Origin: JACOTK01 sp038256565
GTDB taxonomy: Bacteria; Actinomycetota; Acidimicrobiia; Acidimicrobiales; CADCSY01
Length of the DNA: 30,512 nucleotides
Direction of reading: 5' to 3'
Assembly (NCBI GenBank): GCA_038256565.1
Contig: JBBSKG010000014.1
Span: 1 to 30,512 of the forward strand
Under the pieces are notes generated by a model, which was not told the DNA's origin, ran no database searches, and worked only from the letters and a program-made list of their open reading frames with translations. Within the stretch, counting starts at the first letter, position 1. Every line of letters begins with the position of its first letter. Position numbers and translations under genes: made by a program. Below, in pieces: positions 22,922 to 30,512 of this stretch.

Positions 22922-23961
22922 TGCCTACGGCCGATCTCTTCAAGCGTCCCTTGCTCAAGCGAGCGTCGCAGAGTTAGTGCGAACTCCAAAGTGTCAACTG
23001 CATGGGCAAGCCCAACGACCGGGGGAGTGAGATTCCTAACGTTGTCAATGAAGGAAATCAGCTCATCAATGAACATCTGGGAGCGTTTGAACCCACGAAA
23101 ATCGTCATGATCGACAACCAGGCCCGTGGCATCAGTATGTGTCAATGAGGGTGCAATTAAATCAATCTCTATCGTTCCCTTGGTGCCAATCACTCGACAG
23201 CTTCGACGAGGTGGATTCTGCAAATAATCAAGATGGAGGTGAATAGGCACCGACTTATCGTTAATCGCGTAATGAAGAAGACCGCTAGCGGTATCTTCAA
23301 CGTCTATTCCTAAACCCCCGAGAGTTCCCCCCAGAACAAAGGCTTGACGAGGTAACCCGAAGAGCCAATGAAGATAATCGATCTCGTGAATCTGCGTAAG
23401 GACTACTCCACCGCCTAATTCACGACGAGCCGCATAAGAATCTCGATAGTCCTCATAGGTATGCCAAGACGGTAAAAACTCACCCTGTTCTACATACACG
23501 GCGATGGGCTGTCCCACTGCCTCCTTGGCAAGGAGCTGATGGAGTCTTATCAGTGCAGGGTGAAAGCGAAGCTGACACCCGACTGCTACCAATGCATGGT
23601 GTTCCTTTGCCGCGCATAGCAACGCTCTGGCATCTTCTAAATCATCGGAAACGGGCTTCTCCAGAAAAACAGCAGACCCTGTCCTTATTGCCACCATAGC
23701 CATGGGTACATGTAGACGAGTGGGCGTACATATGAAAACCATGTCGGGCTTTTGCCTTAAAGCAACATCAAGGTCAGTAAAAACACCGCCATCAAAGTCA
23801 GCCTCAAGATCACCAACAACAAGATTGAGGGAATCCCCAATAATCTGAGAACGTCGACGTGAACGAAGTGCAGAAAGCTCTAGTTCATCACCTAGTAGCG
23901 TCCGAAGATTACGAGCATGGCGTTGCCCAATTGCCCCGAGACCAATAATGAGCGCCCGCAT
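22918..23961 (-). CDS. Gfo/Idh/MocA family NAD(P)-dependent sugar oxidoreductase
   Basis: 347 residues. The N-terminal Rossmann fold starts RALIIGLGAIGQRHARNLR; FICTPTRLHVPMAMVAIRTGSAVFLEKPVSDDLEDARAL contains the EKP catalytic Lys region; GCQLRFHPALIRLHQLL and GGGVVLTQIHEIDYLHWLFG form the C-terminal substrate domain with its His-x2-Asp. The family oxidises or reduces sugars and sugar acids, typically nucleotide-linked or 6-phospho. It starts 5 bases after the ThDP gene stop and overlaps the SDR by four bases. Confidence 0.9.
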   Translation of the reverse strand: MRALIIGLGAIGQRHARNLRTLLGDELELSALRSRRRSQIIGDSLNLVVGDLEADFDGGVFTDLDVALRQKPDMVFICTPTRLHVPMAMVAIRTGSAVFLEKPVSDDLEDARALLCAAKEHHALVAVGCQLRFHPALIRLHQLLAKEAVGQPIAVYVEQGEFLPSWHTYEDYRDSYAARRELGGGVVLTQIHEIDYLHWLFGLPRQAFVLGGTLGGLGIDVEDTASGLLHYAINDKSVPIHLHLDYLQNPPRRSCRVIGTKGTIEIDLIAPSLTHTDATGLVVDHDDFRGFKRSQMFIDELISFIDNVRNLTPPVVGLAHAVDTLEFALTLRRSLEQGTLEEIGRRQ

Positions 23962-23966
23962 GGAAA

Positions 23967-25862
23967 TCAGTGTCCCTCGTACTGGGGCAACAGATTTTCA
24001 GCAAACTCTTCGCGCGACAAAAGTGGTGAGAGATCTTCAATAACACGTGATCTCATACTTCCATCTTCGGTTGCTTCACTCATCTGTACCGGCTCTCGTG
24101 GTTCATCAGGTGGAGATGGCACCTCGCAGATGACCGGACCCGCTTGTTCTAATACCGCACTTATTTGCGGGCCGATAGGCCTACAACCATCGATCAATAC
24201 ATAGGGAATTCGATATGTGGCTGCCACATATCGTAAGGGTGGGAGGGTCACGCCACTCGTCCTGTCAGCTCCGACCGTTCTGCCAAACCACCGACTCTGA
24301 GAGGCCCTTATCGAGGCATATCCATCATTTGCAAGAACAAAAAGCTTGATAGGTAAATTGAGGCGACGAATCGTCTCAAACTCTTGCATGTTGAGCTGCA
24401 AACCACCGTCGCCGTCAACACAGATCGTCCTTTTTCGACCCGATGCCAGGCACGCTCCAATCGCGGCAGGAGGGCCATAACCCATAGCCCCAAGTGCGGT
24501 GGTGTACAGCACTCGCTGACCTGTATGAAGGCGAAGAGCCAGCAGGAAAATCTCCAGACCTAAACCCGAACTTCCCGTTGCTAAAACATCGTCGGGAGCA
24601 AGCAAATCTGAGACAACCTCTGCAAAGTAATAGGTAGAGACCTTCCCACCGAGCTGACGATGCTCGTCTAGAACGATGGGGTAACGCTCTTTCCACACAC
24701 GGCACTGTGCTTGCCAATTGGCTTCGTCACAATGAGGCCTAAGCCCCGGTTGCTTGAGCATCGTTTCGGTTAAATCCGCCACATCCACGCAAAAACGCCG
24801 CTCCGCTACCCCTTCTAGTTTGGCCAGTTCCGCAGGATCAATGTCAACAACAAATTTCCGTGCATTGCGCCCAAACTGACTCGGGTCGTAACCCGTCGTG
24901 ACAAGATCAAGCCGCGCTCCAAGGGTAAGAAGAAAGTCTGCATTTTGCAGTGCGAAGTTTGCTCCACGAGGTGCGAGTGGGCCTGGACGACCTACAAAAA
25001 GTGGATGATCATCACCAATCACACCTTGCGCAGGCCAGGTGGAAAGCACCGGAATGCCCAAGGTTTCAACCAAGGTTCTCACCCTTGTCTCGGCTCCAGA
25101 GAGACGAATACCCGCGCCCAACAAAACGAGTGGGCGGTGCGAATCGCTAAGGGCCACAAGGATCTCAGCAGCTATATCGCTGAGGCTCTCCTCAATATCC
25201 TCCTGATCAGAAATTGGTCCAGGCTTCTCAAAACCAGGAAGCGCATGGGGATCAATCATTGCTGCCTGGATATCCAGCGGAATATCAATCCAGACTGGTC
25301 CAGGTCTTCCTGACTGAGCGAGATAAACAGCCCGCTCCAACTCAAAGCGAATAAGCAAAGGATCATCAAGGAGAATCGCATCTTTGGTAATTGGCTTCAC
25401 CATCGAAACAATGTCGACCTCTTGAACGCCACGCTGACGCACGCCCGTAGTTCCAACCAGATCAGAGCGCTTGACCTGACCAGATATGACGATCATCGGC
25501 GTGGAATCCAGCCAAGCCCCCGTAACCCCAGTTATGGCATTCGTGCTGCCTGGACCAGATGTAACCAAACACAAAGCCAACTCACCTGACGCCTTGGTGT
25601 AGGTCTCTGCTGCAATCGCTGCCGCCTGTTCATGCAAGGTGCATACGGTGGTTAATGATGGATGGTTTCCAGCTGCATCATTGAGATGCATAGCCCCGCC
25701 GCCTGTCAACAAGAAGACATGGCTAACTCCAGCCTCCACCAAAAAGTCCATGATCCAGTCCGAAGCCCGAACGAGTTTGCAAGCAGTACTCGTTGCCTCA
25801 AGCTCCAAGTGAGTGGCTGATCTGGTCACTTGCAGCGAGGAAGATTCGCCCACTAGAACCAT
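23967..25862 (-). CDS. Thiamine diphosphate-dependent enzyme (acetolactate synthase-like fold)
   Basis: 631 residues with the three domains of the pyruvate-decarboxylase superfamily. The N-terminal domain has VFLLTGGGAMHLNDA and LHEQAAAIAAETYTKAS (catalytic Glu after His), then CLVTSGPGSTNAITGV. The central FAD/nucleotide-like domain has VLLGAGIRLSGA. The C-terminal ThDP motif is CVDGDGGLQLNMQEF continuing to LANDGYASIRASQ. An acetolactate synthase role is unlikely given the sugar-gene setting; YerE-type two-carbon transfer to a keto-sugar is a candidate. It overlaps the NeuB fusion stop by ten bases. Confidence 0.88.
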   Translation of the reverse strand: MVLVGESSSLQVTRSATHLELEATSTACKLVRASDWIMDFLVEAGVSHVFLLTGGGAMHLNDAAGNHPSLTTVCTLHEQAAAIAAETYTKASGELALCLVTSGPGSTNAITGVTGAWLDSTPMIVISGQVKRSDLVGTTGVRQRGVQEVDIVSMVKPITKDAILLDDPLLIRFELERAVYLAQSGRPGPVWIDIPLDIQAAMIDPHALPGFEKPGPISDQEDIEESLSDIAAEILVALSDSHRPLVLLGAGIRLSGAETRVRTLVETLGIPVLSTWPAQGVIGDDHPLFVGRPGPLAPRGANFALQNADFLLTLGARLDLVTTGYDPSQFGRNARKFVVDIDPAELAKLEGVAERRFCVDVADLTETMLKQPGLRPHCDEANWQAQCRVWKERYPIVLDEHRQLGGKVSTYYFAEVVSDLLAPDDVLATGSSGLGLEIFLLALRLHTGQRVLYTTALGAMGYGPPAAIGACLASGRKRTICVDGDGGLQLNMQEFETIRRLNLPIKLFVLANDGYASIRASQSRWFGRTVGADRTSGVTLPPLRYVAATYRIPYVLIDGCRPIGPQISAVLEQAGPVICEVPSPPDEPREPVQMSEATEDGSMRSRVIEDLSPLLSREEFAENLLPQYEGH

Positions 25863-27817
25863 CGCTCAAGCCGTTCCAGACCAATCCAAAACCCTTGACC
25901 ATCGTTTACATGACCTTGCCAGATCTCCGGAATAAATGAAGCATGTGGTAAAGAAACATCAAGCTGATGGGCCAAGTACGGCCAGTCAACGTCACCTTCG
26001 CCAATCTGGATTCCTTCGCCATCTACTCCAGTCGCATCAACAAGATGCAAATGAGAGATCGAGGGAGCGAGGATGTCAACCCACTCGGCAAGTCGCCTTC
26101 CTCGATGATTTGCTGCGAGTTGAGAATGGGCAACATCTAGACAAAGTCCAATGTCAGTCTCGATAGCAAACTGAGCAGTGTCTTCTGGATCGACAAATAG
26201 ATTGCAGAAAAGCTGGCCACCCCGGTACCAGGGAAATGGCGGAAGTGTCTGTGCCAATAACTCGACGCCAGTGCAATCAAGCTGGCTCAAACTATCGGAG
26301 ACCCGATCGTAAAGCTCCTGGCGTTTCGAGATGACCAACGGAGCATCATTGGTAAAGCCACCAAGACTGACGATGATGCGAGGTTTCTCCGAACGCGGAA
26401 ACCATTTCTGGAGAGAACGAGTGAGATAAATCACTCGCTGTAATTCTTGGATCGAACGCGACCGATATGACGGACTCGATGCAGCAAAATCCAAAATGTG
26501 ATCTCCCGTAAAAAGATCTGGACTGTGCACCACAAGGTCAACATCAAGTTGGCGATCAAAAATCTGATCTGGAGCCACGTCTAAGTCTTTAACGCTCATG
26601 TGAAACTCAAGAAAATCAGGATTGGCAAATCGTGACAACGAACGAAAATCGTGATATCTGACTGGTAGTCCCCATGGCCTGCGAAATGAGAAGTTTCTTC
26701 TCATCAATGGCGCAGGCTCAACATCAGTCGAATAAAAAAGATCTCCGGGAGACATGTCCCGCTCAAGTCGTCGGCCCACAAGATCCCGCATCCGATTTGG
26801 TTGGAGTCCCTGCCCTGGACTCTTCACCTCAAGCATTTCCTCTCGGATGACATCACCTTTATCAGCAGCCTGGTTTATCACCACGCTTTTTGCCAAGACC
26901 GAGCGATTCATGCGTTCACCTTGAGAAACCTGACGCTCACCGCCGTCACCTAACGCTTCTTCTACTTGGCGGATGGCTGTCACCATCTCGCCAAACTCAT
27001 GAGGAAGCAGGCTGACCTTGTGGTCATTGCCCTCTAACGATCGATCAAGGCTGAGGTGCTTCTCGATCACTTTCGCGCCTCGGGCCACAGCAGCAATAGC
27101 AACGTGGTAACCCCGTTCATGACCGGAATATCCCGTAAGACATTGTCCGATATCGCCGAGACGATCGAGATAGGTCAGCTGCACATCTTTAAAAGGGGCG
27201 GGGTAAGTCGAGTTGCAATGGAGCAGCACGAAAGTCGCACCCATCGACTGCAACAAATCAACACTCTCAATAATCTCAGCCTCTGACGACATGCCTGTTG
27301 AAACCAACAGGGGTCGTTTAGTTGCCGCCAATGCTTTAAGTAATTGGTGGTTTGTTAGATCTGCCGAAGCAACTTTGTACGCAGGCATACCGTAGCTTTC
27401 CAGCGCTTTCAAGCTGGCAAGATCCCAAGGAGTACACAGTGGAGTAATGCCACGTTCCTTGCAATAGTCAAAGACCTCAAAGAGCCCAGCATCTGTTAGC
27501 GAGAACCGGTTCAACAGATCAAGCACATACTGAGAACCAAGGTCTTCACGACAATCATCAGCATCACCATGGTTTCGATACAAGCTGTCAAGATCTCGCA
27601 TTTGAAACTTTGCACAATCAGCTTGGGCCTCATGGGCCTCATCGACCAACTGCTTCGCCATAGTGATACTGCCATTGTGATTTATCCCAATCTCAGCAAC
27701 GATGAGAGCAGGAGTATGAGTGCCGACAACATGTGGTCCGATTGAAATGTCGGCATAGCGAGAGCGAGGAAGTGAGGTTCGTAGATGCGATTCGAGCGTG
27801 TCAGCAGCGATAACCAT
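25853..27817 (-). CDS. NeuB-type sialic/nonulosonic acid synthase fused to a sugar-phosphate isomerase-like TIM barrel
   Basis: 654 residues in three parts. Residues 30-300 are a NeuB barrel: AEIGINHNG (41-49), KFQ (70-72), STGM (173-176), HCNSTYP (200-206), GYSGH (229-233) and EKH (252-254), with His233 and His254 as expected metal ligands. NeuB enzymes condense phosphoenolpyruvate with an amino sugar. Residues 305-366 are the SAF antifreeze-like domain. Residues 380-654 form an AP-endonuclease-2/xylose-isomerase-like barrel, with candidate metal residues His431, Glu519, Asp561, His564 and His591. The start is ATG 27817, which shares one base with the TGA of the epimerase gene and has AGGAAG six bases upstream; the frame extends to 27847. 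I know of no role for this fusion. Confidence 0.85.
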   Translation of the reverse strand: MVIAADTLESHLRTSLPRSRYADISIGPHVVGTHTPALIVAEIGINHNGSITMAKQLVDEAHEAQADCAKFQMRDLDSLYRNHGDADDCREDLGSQYVLDLLNRFSLTDAGLFEVFDYCKERGITPLCTPWDLASLKALESYGMPAYKVASADLTNHQLLKALAATKRPLLVSTGMSSEAEIIESVDLLQSMGATFVLLHCNSTYPAPFKDVQLTYLDRLGDIGQCLTGYSGHERGYHVAIAAVARGAKVIEKHLSLDRSLEGNDHKVSLLPHEFGEMVTAIRQVEEALGDGGERQVSQGERMNRSVLAKSVVINQAADKGDVIREEMLEVKSPGQGLQPNRMRDLVGRRLERDMSPGDLFYSTDVEPAPLMRRNFSFRRPWGLPVRYHDFRSLSRFANPDFLEFHMSVKDLDVAPDQIFDRQLDVDLVVHSPDLFTGDHILDFAASSPSYRSRSIQELQRVIYLTRSLQKWFPRSEKPRIIVSLGGFTNDAPLVISKRQELYDRVSDSLSQLDCTGVELLAQTLPPFPWYRGGQLFCNLFVDPEDTAQFAIETDIGLCLDVAHSQLAANHRGRRLAEWVDILAPSISHLHLVDATGVDGEGIQIGEGDVDWPYLAHQLDVSLPHASFIPEIWQGHVNDGQGFWIGLERLERWF

Positions 27818-28983
27818 CACACACTTCCTGCTATGGGTTGGTACCAATGGAACATGCGACCTAACCCCTCTTCAGCTGAAATGGTCTCCTCCAAATCAAG
27901 CTCCCCGCGGGCTCGTTTGGTTGATGGGACATAACAAGAATTATTTTCAGAAGGTCGATCGTCGCCACTCCCGATAATCTCGACTGGATGGTCTGGGCTG
28001 ACAAGAGCAGCGGCCATCTGTGCAAGTTCGCCAATTGAAATACCGCGTTCAGAGCCCACGTTGTACGCACGCCCTGCCTCTCCACGCGCAAGGATCCTCC
28101 AAAGCCAGAGGGCAAGATCAGCCATGTAGAGATACGAGCGAACGGTTTTTGCATCGCCAAGTACCTTGACAGGTCGACCTATCAACACATCAGCAATAAA
28201 ATTTCCAGCAGCGAAATGTACATCTAGGGGCAGACGCGGACCCACAAAACTGAAACAGCGAGCCATAACGCATGCAGGTCCACCCGTAGCTACGCCAGCA
28301 CTGCACATGCTCTCGGCCAAGCGCTTGGCCTCGGCATAACTCACGGGAAGACTAGAGGCGTCTGAACTCGTGAACGTCTCTTCAATCGGAGCTGACCCTG
28401 CTAATTGTGGGCCGTATACCGCGCCAGAACTTAAAAAAAGAAAAGGAATGCTCCCTGAGGGAATGGATGCCTCAAGAACATTTCGAGTGCCTTCAACAAC
28501 AGTCGAGGACATCGTCATCGGCTCAGCATCTTTTGATCCTCGAGGCGCACCAGAAGACGCTGCTGCGTGTATCACTGCGTCGAACTGACCGGTTGTGGTG
28601 AACGTACGGACATCGCCTATTAGCGGCCTAATCCGCCGATCTTGACGCAGATGCGGTGCCAACCGCGCAACATCTCGCACAAGAATTTCAACCTCGATAT
28701 TGAGATTCATTCGATCGTCCGCGTAAAGCAAGGTGTCAAGAAGCCAACTACCAATAAACCCGGTTACGCCAGTCAATAAAATACGACCACTTCGAAAACG
28801 ACTGAAGTCATCTGCCGAAGCGTCAAGCACCTGATCGAGATCAACGGTAGACAAGGCAAAATGACTGGCCACGGGACGTGAAGACGTCCAGCTATAGCCA
28901 TCTGAAACAAGAACGGTCACCCTTGGACAGTCGGCCGCTTGGACTAATAATTGAATCAAATTGTTATGACTGCCGTGTGTCAT
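27817..28983 (-). CDS. NAD-dependent epimerase/dehydratase (sugar nucleotide)
   Basis: 388 residues. An N-terminal extension of about 67 residues precedes ILLTGVTGFIGSWLLDTLL, the NAD-binding motif of the extended SDR family; VIHAAASSG, LSSGAVYGP and SYAEAKRLAE give the Ser-Tyr-Lys catalytic set. RSYLYMADLALWL and RAYNVGSERGISIGEL complete the family pattern. It probably modifies a nucleotide sugar (4,6-dehydratase or 4-epimerase). Its 5' end overlaps the glycosyltransferase gene by 20 bases, and its TGA shares one base with the ATG of the NeuB fusion. Confidence 0.87.
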   Translation of the reverse strand: MTHGSHNNLIQLLVQAADCPRVTVLVSDGYSWTSSRPVASHFALSTVDLDQVLDASADDFSRFRSGRILLTGVTGFIGSWLLDTLLYADDRMNLNIEVEILVRDVARLAPHLRQDRRIRPLIGDVRTFTTTGQFDAVIHAAASSGAPRGSKDAEPMTMSSTVVEGTRNVLEASIPSGSIPFLFLSSGAVYGPQLAGSAPIEETFTSSDASSLPVSYAEAKRLAESMCSAGVATGGPACVMARCFSFVGPRLPLDVHFAAGNFIADVLIGRPVKVLGDAKTVRSYLYMADLALWLWRILARGEAGRAYNVGSERGISIGELAQMAAALVSPDHPVEIIGSGDDRPSENNSCYVPSTKRARGELDLEETISAEEGLGRMFHWYQPIAGSV

Positions 28984-30256
28984 CGATGAATCTGTGAAGA
29001 TCTGCGGTCATGGCAGGCAACGCCATTTCGACATAGCGCGAGAAGACACTCCGAGCCCTTCTCCGAGCCTCTTCAAGTTCTTCAGGCGACCAAGCAAATC
29101 CATCATCACTGAACAGTGAGGCGGCAGCTCGTTTTTGGTCCCATGTTCCCGCTGCCACCTCGGCTGCAGCACCCCAACCCCGAAAATCAATAAGGACCGG
29201 AGTCCCACACATCGTCGCCTCCAGATTCATTGCAGAAAATGGATCATTCGAAATCAAGTAATCCAAGCTCCTAAAGACCTCGCCCAGTTTGAAACGATTC
29301 TGCGGCCAAGACTGGGTGATCTCAAAAGTTCCAGTTGGAACGGGACCAGGAAGACCCTTTCCTGTCCATCTGGCAATTCCCGATCGCTGTCCGCTACCTG
29401 GGTAGAAAATATTGAGATCAACAATGGGGACTTGAAGACGAGGCAGATCTGGTGTGATGGCATAATCCCACGTATAAACGAGGTCAGTTGAAGCCGAGGC
29501 GTGCCTCTCAGGGCCGAGCAACCACCGAATCACTCGCGCAGCACCGCTTGGGTTGCCTGCCACAATCTCGGGGTAAACATGCCAGGCATCACGAAATACT
29601 TCAGCTGATTGACCTTCAATGCTTGGAGCATCAAATGGATTGGCTTTGTAGGGTCCAAACATTGGATGAATTGCTGCAGGTAGGCCCTGAGCCCGAAGGT
29701 CATTACAAAGTCGGTGCAGAGCTCGGACTCCACCAGATAGCGCATATGGTGGCGAATAGATGATGTAAGCGCTGGGTTTAGTCTCTCTGCCCCCACCGTT
29801 TGTGTGAACTGATGAAACTGAAGATGATGTTTCATCTCTCGTCTGACTACTGAAAACCGACCCCGCCTGTTCCAAATCAGCCCGCCTAATCAGCGTTGCC
29901 GAACCCAGCACAGCTCCTACCTTGGGCGAGTCCTCTAGCTTTCCAAAAATTTGCTCAAGCCAACCTTGTGATACTGGGGTCTCTCGCCTCAAAAAAAGCA
30001 ACAGATCAGTTGATGCTACTTCGGCCCCCTGCTGACATGCGGCGGCAAAACCAAGATTTTCTTTATTCCGAATAATGGCAACATCACCCTCAAGTTGAGA
30101 CAGAAACTCTGACGTCTCATCAGTCGATCCATTGTCCACAAGAACAACCTCATACAGGTCGTCGGGAGTGTATTCAATAAGCGCCTCAAGACATCGTTGC
30201 GTTAACGCGACTTCGTTGAAAATCGGAATGATGATGCTGCACTTAGGCAAATTCAC
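28964..30256 (-). CDS. Glycosyltransferase fusion: short GT2 domain plus GT4-like domain
   Basis: 430 residues. The N-terminal part (about 4-130) is the front half of a GT2 fold: CSIIIPIFNEVALTQRCLEALIEYT, EVVLVDNGSTDET and NLGFAAACQQGAE. The metal-binding DxD position reads FLRRETP (Arg90, Arg91, Glu92), so this domain is probably not catalytic. After a Ser/Thr-rich linker (134-161), a GT4-like part follows with IIYSPPYALSGGVRALHRL and SNDPFSAMNLEATMCGTPVLIDF, whose Glu-x7-type motif matches the donor-phosphate site. The start is GTG 30256, with AGGAGC eight bases upstream. First gene of the operon; GT2 at 30391 is divergent. Confidence 0.8.
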   Translation of the reverse strand: MNLPKCSIIIPIFNEVALTQRCLEALIEYTPDDLYEVVLVDNGSTDETSEFLSQLEGDVAIIRNKENLGFAAACQQGAEVASTDLLLFLRRETPVSQGWLEQIFGKLEDSPKVGAVLGSATLIRRADLEQAGSVFSSQTRDETSSSVSSVHTNGGGRETKPSAYIIYSPPYALSGGVRALHRLCNDLRAQGLPAAIHPMFGPYKANPFDAPSIEGQSAEVFRDAWHVYPEIVAGNPSGAARVIRWLLGPERHASASTDLVYTWDYAITPDLPRLQVPIVDLNIFYPGSGQRSGIARWTGKGLPGPVPTGTFEITQSWPQNRFKLGEVFRSLDYLISNDPFSAMNLEATMCGTPVLIDFRGWGAAAEVAAGTWDQKRAAASLFSDDGFAWSPEELEEARRRARSVFSRYVEMALPAMTADLHRFIDDTRQS

Positions 30257-30390
30257 AACAGTGCGCTCCTAGGGACCGAGGGAGAAAGTTCCCCAGCCAT
30301 CGGCAGATTTGATGCCAAATGAAATTGAATTCTCGCTAAATATGCCGATGGAGCCGGTACTCAACTCTCGATCATCTCGGAGCCACCTAC

Positions 30391-30512
30391 ATGCAACGAC
30401 CAGCCGCCTCGATTGTCATCCTCGCCTGGAACGAATGGGAGCTGACACAAGCCTGTCTCGACAGCCTTCGCCCAACCCTTGGACTTCACGATGAAGTGAT
30501 CGTCGTCGACAA
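30391..30512 (+). CDS. Glycosyltransferase family 2, N-terminal part (cut by the window edge)
   Basis: Only 40 residues are visible: SIVILAWNEWELTQACLDSL then EVIVVD, the first strand-helix and the UDP-binding strand of a GT2 enzyme. GGAG lies eight bases before the ATG. It is divergent from the GT2-GT4 gene; the 134-base gap between them contains no other gene and no convincing promoter. Confidence 0.8.
   Translation, partial: MQRPAASIVILAWNEWELTQACLDSLRPTLGLHDEVIVVD

Noticed and set aside
30325..30351. TTGAATTC-N11-GCCGATGG before the right-edge GT2 gene as a sigma-28 promoter
   Set aside because: Only half of the -35 bases match; too weak to annotate without transcript data.
1..30512. 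CRISPR arrays, transposase genes, prophage genes and rRNA
   Set aside because: None was found: no regularly spaced repeats, no transposase or phage-type proteins, and only one tRNA.

Overview
The window reads as a chromosomal segment of a flagellated actinobacterium, most likely class Acidimicrobiia (moderate confidence). The evidence is a BldD-type regulator with an intact c-di-GMP signature, an acyl-CoA carboxylase beta plus epsilon pair, a MeaA/Ecm-type mutase, a WhiG/FliA-type sigma factor, and a mix of leaderless and Shine-Dalgarno starts. No 16S or other taxonomic marker is present, so the class is an inference.

Positions 1-5550: aspartokinase (partial) and a BldD homologue on the minus strand, a membrane-anchored cyclophilin on the plus strand, a two-gene sulfur module (TauE/SafE exporter plus metallo-beta-lactamase/double-rhodanese protein), an S51-like protein lacking its expected nucleophile, and a short methyltransferase-like remnant. 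Positions 5571-13738: carbon metabolism centred on CoA esters. It holds 3-hydroxybutyryl-CoA dehydrogenase, an ethylmalonyl-CoA mutase-type B12 enzyme, a family III CoA-transferase and an acyl-CoA carboxylase beta/epsilon pair, with Aat, a degenerate GGDEF protein and a metallophosphoesterase interspersed.

Positions 13786-19553: a TraR/DksA-type zinc protein, tRNA-Lys(TTT), and a flagellar block read on the minus strand (flgN-flgK-flgL-fliW-csrA). This is preceded by a degenerate NarL-type regulator and a divergent FliA/WhiG sigma gene. A good match to a sigma-28 promoter lies directly in front of flgN, so the sigma gene and its probable target sit side by side.

Positions 19702-30256: eight tightly overlapping minus-strand genes form one sugar/glycan operon: GT2-GT4 fusion, NAD-dependent epimerase, a NeuB-SAF-TIM-barrel fusion, a ThDP enzyme, a Gfo/Idh/MocA oxidoreductase, a PtmA-like SDR, an FkbM methyltransferase with an N-terminal Rossmann domain, and a sugar C-methyltransferase-like protein. 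A second GT2 gene starts divergently at the right edge. Its place next to flagellar genes suggests flagellin or surface glycan modification with an unusual, possibly branched, sugar acid.

Cutting across these regions is a family of about 106-bp palindromic elements: copies at 7127-7232 and 19592-19697 (nearly identical, opposite orientation) and a diverged copy at 10831-10933 whose stem differences are compensatory. The third copy supplies the C-terminus and stop codon of the metallophosphoesterase. No CRISPR array, transposase or rRNA was seen, and no gap without a gene exceeds 300 bases.
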